In this document: one piece after another, positions 33,512-41,434 of the stretch
Position numbering within the stretch: position 1 is the stretch's first letter
How the letters are laid out: every line of letters begins with the position of its first letter
From: Nocardia suismassiliense
GTDB lineage: Bacteria; Actinomycetota; Actinomycetes; Mycobacteriales; Mycobacteriaceae
Reading direction: 5' to 3'
Length of the DNA: 64,000 nucleotides
NCBI RefSeq assembly: GCF_900269665.1
Contig: NZ_LT985361.1
Location: forward strand, 7,849,694 to 7,913,693
Translations under genes and position numbers: made by a program
Notes under the pieces: generated by a model
The model's database searches: none
What the model saw: only the letters and a program-made list of their open reading frames with translations
Told to the model about the DNA's origin: nothing

Positions 33512-34255
33512 GTGGAGTGCAAAGTGTGCCGGACGGCGCTGTCGGCCCGGATCGACGGCGAGCGCGAAACCGTTCCCGCGGCCAGGGTGGACGAGCACCT
33601 GGAGCAGTGCGCCGAGTGCTGCTCCTGGTACGTCGCCGCGGTGGAGACCTCGAAGCGGTTGCGCGGCGGCTCGTCGTACGCGCCGGACCTGACCGACGCG
33701 ATCTTCGCCGCCGCCGAGTTGGAGCGGCCGCAGCCGTCGCGGCTGTCCAGGTTGCGCGCCGCAGTGCCGACCTCGCGCGACGTGTCGGCCCGCCTACTGC
33801 TCGGCCTGCTCGGTGTCTTGCAGTGCGCGTTGGCGCTGGCCCAACTGGCGGGGATCGACTTCGGCATGAGCCACCACCACGCCGCCGAGATGACCCGGCA
33901 CCTGCTCAACGAGAGCACCGCGTGGAGCCTGGCCATCGGCGTCGGGTTCCTCTACTGCGCGCTGCGACCGCATGCCGCCTCGGGCGTGCTGCCGGTGCTC
34001 GGTGTGCTGGTCGCCGCGTTGAGCGCGTTCGTAGTGTCCGACCTGTACTCCGGTGTGGTGCCGATCTCCCGGGTGCTCTCGCACGGCCTGCTGGTGATCG
34101 CGCTGGTGCTGGTCGTGGTCGTGCACCGGACCCGACGCCCGGACACCTCGCCGCCAACCAGCGACCGGGTCCCCACCGATCTGGTGCTGCCGCCGGGCGC
34201 CCAGCTCGGCAGGCGCACCCGTCACCTTCGTTCGACCCAGGATCCCGCCGCGTGA
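33512..34255 (+). CDS. Zinc-finger membrane anti-sigma factor candidate (Rv0093c-like)
   Basis: A 247-residue protein. Residues 1-50 form a zinc-finger anti-sigma domain: ECKVCRTALSARIDGE, then HLEQCAECCSWY, the H-x3-C-x2-C motif of ZAS proteins. Membrane helices follow near 95-115, 145-160, 165-185 and 195-215, and a loop with MSHHHAAEMTRH could sense metal. It is divergent from sigC and 142 bases away, the usual layout of a cognate pair. The copper ATPase gene follows after 13 bases. Rv0093c beside ctpA is the homologue I recall. Confidence 0.8.
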   Translation: MECKVCRTALSARIDGERETVPAARVDEHLEQCAECCSWYVAAVETSKRLRGGSSYAPDLTDAIFAAAELERPQPSRLSRLRAAVPTSRDVSARLLLGLLGVLQCALALAQLAGIDFGMSHHHAAEMTRHLLNESTAWSLAIGVGFLYCALRPHAASGVLPVLGVLVAALSAFVVSDLYSGVVPISRVLSHGLLVIALVLVVVVHRTRRPDTSPPTSDRVPTDLVLPPGAQLGRRTRHLRSTQDPAA

Positions 34256-34268
34256 TGAACGGACTGTC

Positions 34269-36542
34269 ATGACCCTCGAGCTCGACCCGATCACTCGACC
34301 CGACTCGACCGACTCGCCGAACCGCATCTCCCTCGCCGTCACCGGTATGAGCTGCGCGGCCTGCTCTACCAGGGTGGAACGCAAGCTCAACAAGATCGAC
34401 GGGGTCACCGCGTCGGTGAACTACGCCACCGGCATCGCGACGATCGACGCGGTCGGCGACCTGACCGCAGAGCAGTTGTGCACCGAGGTCGAGGCCACCG
34501 GTTTCGGGGCGTCGCCGGTCACCGACCGCGCCGAGACGATCCGCTCGACGCCGGAGGACGCGCAGGTCAGCGATCTGCTGCGGCGGCTGGTCGTCGCGCT
34601 GATGGCGTTCTTCCCGCTGGCCGACCTCTCGGTGATGTTCGCCACCATCCCGTCCACCCGGATCACCGGCTGGCAACTGATCCTCACCGTGCTCGCGCTG
34701 CCCGTCGTGGTCTGGTCGGCGGCGCCGTTCCACCGCAAGGCTTTCGCCAATGCCAAGGCCGGTGCGGCAAGCATGGACACCCTGGTCTCGGTCGGCGTGC
34801 TCACCGCGACGCTGTGGTCGCTGGACACCATGTTCCTGCACCCCAACCGTTCCGGGCCGGCCCCCGACGGGATCTGGGCGGCGATCTGGGCCAGTGACGC
34901 GATCTACCTCGAGGTGGCCGCCGGTGTCACCGCATTCGTCTTGGCGGGGCGGTATTTCGAGGCGAAGGCCAAACGTTCGGCGGGCAGCGCGCTGCGTGCG
35001 CTCGCCACGCTCGGCGCCCGCGAGGTCACCGTGCTGACCCGCGACGACCGCGAATTACGCGTGCCCATCGGCGAACTCGTGGAAGGGCAGCGCTTCGTGG
35101 TGCGCCCGGGTGAGACCATCGCCACGGACGGCCTTGTCGTAGCGGGTGAATCGAGCGTCGACGCCAGCGCGATGACCGGTGAATCCCTTCCGGTCGACGT
35201 AACGGCGGGCATGGCGGTGATCGGCGGCACCACCGCGCTCACCGGGCGCCTGATCGTGGAAGCCGCTGCGGTAGGGGCGGATACGAAGCTGTCCGGGATG
35301 ATCCGGCTGGTCGAACAGGCGCAGACCGGTAAGGCGCGCATGCAGCGCATCGCCGATCGGGTGTCGGCGGTGTTCGTTCCGTTCGTCTTCCTCCTGACGG
35401 CCGTGACTTTCGTGACCTGGTTGCTCACCGGCGCCGGTGCGGATCGGGCCGCGGCCGCCGCGCTGGCGGTGCTGGTGGTGGCGTGCCCGTGCGCGCTGGG
35501 TTTGGCTATCCCGACCGCGCTGATGGTGGCCTCGGGACACGGTGCGCAACTGGGCATCTTCATCAAGGGACATCAGGCGCTGGAGGCCACCCGCGACGTC
35601 GACACCGTCGTGCTGGACAAGACCGGCACCGTCACCAACGGCGCGATGAGCGTGGTCGCGGTGACCGAACGCGAACCGTTCAGCACGGCGGAGGTGCTGC
35701 GCCTGGCCGGTGCGGTGGAGGCGGCGTCCGAACACGCGGTGGCCGCGGCGATCACCCGCCACACCCGCGACACGGTCGAGGACTTGCCTGCCGTCGAATC
35801 CTTCGAGGCACTACCGGGATTGGGCGCCCGCGGCACGGTGGATGGCCGCCGCGTGCTGGTGGGCCGAGCGCGGCTGTTCGACGATCAAGGTATCGGCATC
35901 CCACAGGATCTGAATCGCGCTGTCCGGCAACAGGAACGCTGCGGGCGCACCGTGGTACTGGTCGCCGTGGACGGTGCGGTCGTCGCGGTGATCGCGGTGG
36001 CCGACACCGTCAAGGACACCGCGGCCGCCGCGATCGCCCGGCTGCACCGGCTCGGGCTGCGGGTCATGATGTTCACCGGCGACAACGCCTACGCGGCGCA
36101 GTCGGTGGCCGACGAGATCGGCATCGATGAGGTTGTCGCCGAACTGCTTCCGGAGGGCAAGGTCGACCTGATCGCCCGCATGCAGGAGCAGGGCCGGCGC
36201 GTGGTGATGGTCGGCAACGGCATCAACGACGGTGCGGCGCTGGCCACCGCCGACCTCGGCATGGCGATCGGCGCGGGCACCGACGTCGCGATCGCCGCCG
36301 CCGACGTCATCCTGGTGCGCGAGGACCTCGGCGCCGTGGCCGACGCCATCGAGCTGGCGCATGCCACGTTGCGCACCATCAAGGGAAACCTGGTGTGGGC
36401 CTTCGGCTACAACGTGATCGCCATCCCGGTGGCCGCGCTCGGCTTCCTCAATCCGCTGATCGCCGGGGCGGCCATGGCGTTCTCGTCGTTCTTCGTGGTC
36501 TCGAACAGCTTGCGGCTGCGGCGAGTTCGCTTCGATCGCTAG
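34269..36542 (+). CDS. ctpA: Cu(I)-type P1B ATPase (CtpA-like)
   Basis: A 757-residue heavy-metal P-type ATPase. Heavy-metal domain with GMSCAAC near residue 26; TGES actuator motif near 303; transmembrane metal site ACPCALGLA near 407; phosphorylation motif DKTGTVTNG near 453; GYNVIAIP and MAFSSFFVVSNS in the last helices, the pattern of copper(I) pumps. It moves Cu(I) across the membrane, for efflux or to load cuproenzymes. Two oddities: the hinge motif reads GNGINDGAAL instead of GDGIND.PAL, and the HP motif reads SEHAV. Co-transcribed with the anti-sigma gene under P2. Confidence 0.9.
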   Translation: MTLELDPITRPDSTDSPNRISLAVTGMSCAACSTRVERKLNKIDGVTASVNYATGIATIDAVGDLTAEQLCTEVEATGFGASPVTDRAETIRSTPEDAQVSDLLRRLVVALMAFFPLADLSVMFATIPSTRITGWQLILTVLALPVVVWSAAPFHRKAFANAKAGAASMDTLVSVGVLTATLWSLDTMFLHPNRSGPAPDGIWAAIWASDAIYLEVAAGVTAFVLAGRYFEAKAKRSAGSALRALATLGAREVTVLTRDDRELRVPIGELVEGQRFVVRPGETIATDGLVVAGESSVDASAMTGESLPVDVTAGMAVIGGTTALTGRLIVEAAAVGADTKLSGMIRLVEQAQTGKARMQRIADRVSAVFVPFVFLLTAVTFVTWLLTGAGADRAAAAALAVLVVACPCALGLAIPTALMVASGHGAQLGIFIKGHQALEATRDVDTVVLDKTGTVTNGAMSVVAVTEREPFSTAEVLRLAGAVEAASEHAVAAAITRHTRDTVEDLPAVESFEALPGLGARGTVDGRRVLVGRARLFDDQGIGIPQDLNRAVRQQERCGRTVVLVAVDGAVVAVIAVADTVKDTAAAAIARLHRLGLRVMMFTGDNAYAAQSVADEIGIDEVVAELLPEGKVDLIARMQEQGRRVVMVGNGINDGAALATADLGMAIGAGTDVAIAAADVILVREDLGAVADAIELAHATLRTIKGNLVWAFGYNVIAIPVAALGFLNPLIAGAAMAFSSFFVVSNSLRLRRVRFDR

Positions 36543-36549
36543 CCGCGCC

Positions 36550-38523
36550 TCAGCGGCGGGTCTGGGCCAACTGGTCCAGCATGGCGTTGTATGCGGCAAG
36601 ATCGGAGTCGCCGTAGTCGTCGTCCTTGCGGTCGGTGCGCACCGCGGTGCGGCGGTCCTGGGCCACCCACTGGGTGAGCAGCGCGCCGACCACGAGCAGG
36701 ATCGGGATCTCGCCGGAGACCCAGGCGATGCCGCCGCCGACGCGCTGATCGGCGAGCAGGTCGATCCGCCACGGCAGTTGCAGGTTGGTGTAGAAACGCG
36801 ACCCGATGACGGTGTTCATCGACATCACCGCGACACCGAAGAAAGCGTGAAAAGGCATGACCGCGAACAACATGCCGAGCCTGCCCAGATGCGGCAGCCG
36901 CCGCGGGCCCGGGTCGATGCCGATGATGCCCCAGTAGTACAGGTAGCCGACGATCAGGAAGTGCACGTTCATCAGCACGTGTCCCCAGTGGTAGCGGATC
37001 AGGCTCTCGAACAGTGGCGTGAAATACAGGCCGTAGAGCGAGATCACGAACAACGACAGCGCGGTCGCGGGGTGGGCGATCACCGCGGTCGGTCGCGAAT
37101 GCAGCAGCGCGAGCACCCATTCGCGCACACCGTGCACCTCGCCACGCTTGGCTGCCGGGACCGCGCGCAACAGCAGGGTCACCGGCGCGCCGAGCACCAG
37201 CAGCACCGGCACGAACATGTTCAAGGCCATGTGCGTGATCATGTGCATGCTGAACATCGCGAAGCCGTAGGTGCCGATGCCCGAGGAGGTCGCGATCAGC
37301 AGCGCCACACAGCCGCTGATCCAGGAGATGGTGCGCCACTTCGACCATTCGTCGCCGCGCCGCCACAACCGCAGCACGCCGAGCGCGTACAGCACGATCG
37401 CGGCCACCGCGGCGGTGCCGAGCACGATGTCGAAGCGCCACAACGTCATCAGCCGCAGCAGGTTCGGCCGGTCGAACAGGTCGAAGCCGAGGAAGACCTG
37501 CTGCGCGGTGAACGACCGGTCGGCGAAGGCCGGGGCGGGCTGTACCGCCATGGCCACCGTCGCGCCGAGCGCTATCGCGGAAAGCGCTCCGCCGGAAGCG
37601 ATCAGGAAGGCGGTGCGGGGGCCGGGATCCCGGTGGCGCAGCACCACGCGCATCGTCAGCGCGAGGTCGACGCCTACCGCGACCACCACCAATGCCAGCC
37701 GCCCGTACCCGGTGCCGAGCACATCCGACCAGGGCAGCAGGATCAGCCAGAGTACGAGGCCGCTGAGCGTCGCCGCCGCCAGGCACAGCAGGGCGATCAC
37801 CGCGCCGCGCCGTAACGCGGTCCGCGCGTGTGACCCGTTGCGCCGCAGATGTTCCGCGACGCACCACAGCAGGCCTGGCAGCACCGACACCGCGAGCTGG
37901 AAGATGATCATCGCGCCGGTGCCGTAGTCGTGATTCGGCCCCTCCCCCGCGTTGCCTACCATCGCGGGCGGCAGCACGCCGAGGCCGGCTACCAGCATCA
38001 GCACCGCTGCCCCGTTCCAGGACAACAGGATTCGAGCACCGAGCGTCACCACTGCGGCAAGCAGGGCGACCACAATCCAGGCCTTCGGCTTTTCGCTGGC
38101 GTCGATCAGCGGGCCGAGCGCGCCGAGCCGGAAAAGGTTGGAGAAGGTCAATCCGCCCACATTCGCGGCGGTCACCGGGATCAGTGCCAGCGCCGACACC
38201 AGCCACACCGCACCGGCCCGCTCGGCCAAGCGCAGGCCGGAGTAGCCGTCGACATCGAGGCGGCCGCGGCCGGTGACCGCGGTACAGCACACCGCGTAGA
38301 CCAGGGCGCCGAGCGCGGTCGCGCCCGCCAGCGCGGCGACAACGCGCAGCACCACGTACGCGAGCACGTCGGCGAATCCCGGATAGGCGGTTCCGGCGGC
38401 CCGGTACGGCGTCGCACCCGCTTCCACCACCGAGCCGATGACGAGGGCGAGCAGAACGGCCGCCGCGACCAGCCAGACGAGGTGGACTGTCGAGCGTTTC
38501 ACCTGCACGTTGCCGTCCACCAT
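36550..38523 (-). CDS. CopD-CtaG fusion copper protein (Rv0102-like)
   Basis: A 657-residue membrane protein with about 14-16 helices in two halves. The N-terminal half (residues 1-330) is CopD-like; the C-terminal half from about 350 is a CtaG/caa3 assembly domain with MFSMHMITHMALNMFVPVLL, RYHWGHVLMNVHFLIVG and MPFHAFFGVAVMSMN, rich in His and Met able to bind copper. CtaG delivers copper to cytochrome oxidase CuB. Rv0102 has the same fusion next to the M. tuberculosis nrp gene. Convergent with ctpA (7 bases). It has promoter P3 upstream. Confidence 0.88.
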   Translation of the reverse strand: MVDGNVQVKRSTVHLVWLVAAAVLLALVIGSVVEAGATPYRAAGTAYPGFADVLAYVVLRVVAALAGATALGALVYAVCCTAVTGRGRLDVDGYSGLRLAERAGAVWLVSALALIPVTAANVGGLTFSNLFRLGALGPLIDASEKPKAWIVVALLAAVVTLGARILLSWNGAAVLMLVAGLGVLPPAMVGNAGEGPNHDYGTGAMIIFQLAVSVLPGLLWCVAEHLRRNGSHARTALRRGAVIALLCLAAATLSGLVLWLILLPWSDVLGTGYGRLALVVVAVGVDLALTMRVVLRHRDPGPRTAFLIASGGALSAIALGATVAMAVQPAPAFADRSFTAQQVFLGFDLFDRPNLLRLMTLWRFDIVLGTAAVAAIVLYALGVLRLWRRGDEWSKWRTISWISGCVALLIATSSGIGTYGFAMFSMHMITHMALNMFVPVLLVLGAPVTLLLRAVPAAKRGEVHGVREWVLALLHSRPTAVIAHPATALSLFVISLYGLYFTPLFESLIRYHWGHVLMNVHFLIVGYLYYWGIIGIDPGPRRLPHLGRLGMLFAVMPFHAFFGVAVMSMNTVIGSRFYTNLQLPWRIDLLADQRVGGGIAWVSGEIPILLVVGALLTQWVAQDRRTAVRTDRKDDDYGDSDLAAYNAMLDQLAQTRR

Positions 38524-38566
38524 CCTCGAGTACGAACGTTGCGCCTGAACCAGGCCTCGCTGACCG

Positions 38567-38592
38567 GTCGGCCGCGGCGCCGGGAAAGTTCC
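38567..38592 (-). promoter_or_regulatory. ECF/SigC-type promoter P3 of the CopD-CtaG gene
   Basis: On the minus strand: GGAAC (38592-38588), 17 bases, CGAC (38570-38567). Same motif and spacing as P1 and P2. Transcription would start near 38560, leaving a leader of about 37 bases before ATG 38523. Confidence 0.65.
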
Positions 38593-38646
38593 GACGCCGG
38601 CCCGACTGCGATGCAGGTCACATTTCGTGGGTGGTGGACTCCCGGC

Positions 38647-39477
38647 TCAGACGGTGTTCGCGCTGATTCCGCCGGAGATCGTCAAGGCCTCGCCGTTGAA
38701 GTGCCGACCGTGCTCGGACACCAGCAGCAAGACCGCGTCGGCGACCTCGTCCGGCGCGATCAGATCGCCGTTCGGCGGACCGGAGGCGAACATCTCCATC
38801 ACGTCTTCCCTGGTGGGATTCTCCTTGTCCGGCAGCATCAGTCGATACATCGCCGGATTCTGGATCATGTCGGTGTCCACGCCGCCGGGCAGCACCGCGT
38901 TGACGGTGATCCCGTACTCCACCACCTCCAGCGACACCGACTTGACCAGACCGACCACACCCCATTTCGCGGCCGCATAGTGTCCGGCGTTGCGCACGCC
39001 CATCCGGGCCACGATGGAGGAGGTGGCCACGATGCGGCCCCAGCGGCGTTCGATCATGTGCGGCAGCACCGCGCGGATGCTGTGGAAGACACCGTTGAGA
39101 TTGGTGTCGATCATGTCCTGCCACATCTCGTCGCCCATCTCGGCGATCGGCGCGTTGGACGCGATGCCGGCATTGGCGATCAGGATGTCGATGTGACCGA
39201 AGTCATCGATGGCGCGCTGGGCGACCGCGTTCATCTCCGTCTGACTGCGCACATCGGCCTTGAGCGGCACGCAGCGGCGTCCGGTCTCCTCGACCAGCTT
39301 GGCCGTCTCGGCCAGATCGTCCTCGGCGCTCATCGAATACGGCACGCTCGCGATCTGCGCGGCGATATCGCAGACCACGACGTCCGCACCCGCCGCAGCC
39401 AGCGCGACCGCATGAGCACGACCCTGCCCGCGGGCGCCGCCGGTGATCACCGCTACCTTGTCATCGAGATTCCCCAT
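38647..39477 (-). CDS. Mycofactocin-type short-chain dehydrogenase
   Basis: A 276-residue SDR. Cofactor loop TGGARGQGRAHAVAL near residue 12; catalytic serine in ATSSIVARMG and YAAAK near 167; NAG motif in IANAG near 100. The long insert after the second strand (IASVPYSMSAEDDLAETAKL) is typical of mycofactocin-coupled SDRs that hold NAD tightly. It oxidises an unknown alcohol. ATG 39477 follows GAGGGG. It lies upstream of the CopD-CtaG gene in the same direction, but P3 lies between them. The mycofactocin genes are not in the window. Confidence 0.85.
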   Translation of the reverse strand: MGNLDDKVAVITGGARGQGRAHAVALAAAGADVVVCDIAAQIASVPYSMSAEDDLAETAKLVEETGRRCVPLKADVRSQTEMNAVAQRAIDDFGHIDILIANAGIASNAPIAEMGDEMWQDMIDTNLNGVFHSIRAVLPHMIERRWGRIVATSSIVARMGVRNAGHYAAAKWGVVGLVKSVSLEVVEYGITVNAVLPGGVDTDMIQNPAMYRLMLPDKENPTREDVMEMFASGPPNGDLIAPDEVADAVLLLVSEHGRHFNGEALTISGGISANTV

Positions 39478-39708
39478 ATCGGGCCCCTCACCAGATCGGC
39501 ATGTGTTCGGCCGAAGCCATCGTTTCATGCCGGATCGGTGTGCGGTTGCCGTTTACGTTCGTATTGTCCAGCCCAGTGCACGAAACGTTCCGGGTCGGCG
39601 CAGCGACGAAGTGGATGCGGTGTGTGTCGCAGCATCCAGCAGGACTCGTCTGCGCCACAACACCCAGGCGCGCGGCCCAGCGCGCCCACAATGGTCCCAG
39701 GGGGCCAG

Positions 39709-39933
39709 ATGACCGATTGTGAGTACCGCGCCGTGGATCTCGACCAGCTCGTCCGACCTATCGACACCGACTACGACGTGACAGTGGTGCGCGCGCTGGA
39801 CAGCCCGCGGCTGCGCAGGCTGATGTACACCGTGGTCGGGCTCTCGCACGACTCCATCGATCTACTGTCGACCATGAGCGACCGGCTGCGCGCGGTCGAG
39901 GGCATGCTGGTGCGCGACCCGCTCGACTGCTGA
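39709..39933 (+). CDS. Small conserved hypothetical protein
   Basis: A 74-residue, probably helical, soluble protein with no cysteine cluster, signal or membrane segment; the sequence RALDSPRLRRLMYTVVGLSH suggests a small helical bundle. I do not recognise the family. AGGGGG is 4-5 bases before ATG 39709; ATG 39691 is in frame but lacks a site. It is convergent with the P450 gene, 6 bases apart. The 231-base gap to the SDR gene on its left holds no other gene. Confidence 0.6.
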   Translation: MTDCEYRAVDLDQLVRPIDTDYDVTVVRALDSPRLRRLMYTVVGLSHDSIDLLSTMSDRLRAVEGMLVRDPLDC

Positions 39934-39939
39934 GCGGGA

Positions 39940-41235
39940 TCAGACGGTACTACTGGCCGCGGGCAGTCCCGGCGCGGCCGGTATCCGTTGATAGCCACGG
40001 AGATTGACCAGTCCGCGGCGCTCGGGTGGGCCGGTGAGCCGCAGCCCGGGGAAGCGCTCGTACAACGCGGACAGGGCGATCACGCCCTCGGTCCTGGCCA
40101 GGCTGGCGCCGAGGCAGGCGTGCACGCCGCTGCTGAACGACAGGTGGTCCTTCGCATTGGGTCTGGTCACGTCGAATCGGGCGGGGTCGTCGAAGACGGC
40201 CGGGTCGCGGTTGGCGGCACCGAGCAGCAGCGAGACCATCTCGCCGCGCGCGATCGTGTGACCGGCTATCTCCCTGTCGCACAACGCCGTTCGGGCGGTC
40301 ATCTGCACGGGGCTGTCGTAGCGCAGGATCTCCTCCACGGCGCCGGGCCACCGGTGCGGCTCGGCGCGCAGCAGGTCGAGTTGATCGGGGTGCTCGTGCA
40401 ATGCCACGATGCCGTTGCCGAGCAGGTTGACGGTGGTTTCGAAGCCTGCCCCGGTGACCAGCGTGGCGGTAGCCATCAATTCCGGCTTGGTCAGCATGCC
40501 GCCGACGGTCAGTTGGCTGAGGATGTTGTCGCCGGGATCGGCGCGCAATTGCTCGATGTGCCCTTCGAGGTAGTCCTGACTGTCGCGCAGGGCGGCCATC
40601 GCGCGGCGGAAGGTGCGCCACGAGATGCCGACATCCAGCAGTGGCGCGCCCGCGTGGCCGAGTTCCAGTAGCTCGGCCTCCTTCTCCTTCGGCACACCGA
40701 GGATTTCGCAGATGATCGCCACCGGCAGTAGCCGCGCGAAGTCCTGGATCAGGTCCGCGGCAGGACGAGTCGCCAGGTCGGCCAGCAGTTCGTCGGTCAC
40801 CTCGGCGATGCGATCGCGCAGGCGGGCGATGGCGCGCGGGGTGAATTCCTGCGCGACGAGCTTGCGGTACCGGGTGTGCTCCGGCGGGTCGACCATCAGC
40901 ATCGACGGCGGCTCCACCGGGTTCGCCAGCTTCGGATCGGTGGCCCGCAGCAGGCGCAGCACCGGGCCGGGCAGGTTCATCGTCTCCGGCGGGGTGACGC
41001 CGAAGTTTTTGTCGCGCAGAATGTTCCGGCAGACTTCATGGTCGGCGGTGGCCCAGGAGAACGGCGTCCGGACCAGCCGTCCCTGCGCGCGGATGCGGTC
41101 ACCGAATGGGTAGGGGTTCGGTCCGGCGCGTCGGCCCGCGAGGATCTCGGACACGGGATCACCACGGCGGGCCCGCATTCGCACATACGCGCCCGGACCG
41201 CCGTGCAGTATCGCCCACCTGATCCAACTCTTCAT
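39940..41235 (-). CDS. Cytochrome P450
   Basis: A 431-residue bacterial class I P450. Haem-binding loop FSSGVHACLGASLA near residue 365 with the cysteine ligand; I-helix TGAGFETTVNLL near 250 (threonine for oxygen activation); K-helix EEILRYDSP near 295. It hydroxylates an unknown lipophilic substrate and needs a ferredoxin and reductase, neither of which adjoins. GCGGGGG lies before ATG 41235. Divergent from ctaD. Confidence 0.92.
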   Translation of the reverse strand: MKSWIRWAILHGGPGAYVRMRARRGDPVSEILAGRRAGPNPYPFGDRIRAQGRLVRTPFSWATADHEVCRNILRDKNFGVTPPETMNLPGPVLRLLRATDPKLANPVEPPSMLMVDPPEHTRYRKLVAQEFTPRAIARLRDRIAEVTDELLADLATRPAADLIQDFARLLPVAIICEILGVPKEKEAELLELGHAGAPLLDVGISWRTFRRAMAALRDSQDYLEGHIEQLRADPGDNILSQLTVGGMLTKPELMATATLVTGAGFETTVNLLGNGIVALHEHPDQLDLLRAEPHRWPGAVEEILRYDSPVQMTARTALCDREIAGHTIARGEMVSLLLGAANRDPAVFDDPARFDVTRPNAKDHLSFSSGVHACLGASLARTEGVIALSALYERFPGLRLTGPPERRGLVNLRGYQRIPAAPGLPAASSTV

Positions 41236-41434
41236 CGTGGCCCCCGCCTGTGCTGTCGAATTCCCTCACGGTACGCACCGGCGGCGCGGCCCGCATCGGC
41301 CCACGGTCGCAGACCAGGCGAACCTTCGGCAAAGTCGATCAATCCATGACATGAGACGGCGGTCACATGGTTTGGTGGAGACAGGCCGGTCGCGCCGGCC
41401 ATAGCTGGACGGCGGTTCGGAGGTGGCGACGGCC

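Noticed and set aside
37849..39933. 694-residue plus-strand open frame
   Set aside because: Antisense shadow of CopD-CtaG and the SDR; only its last 74 codons (39709-39933) with a ribosome site look real.
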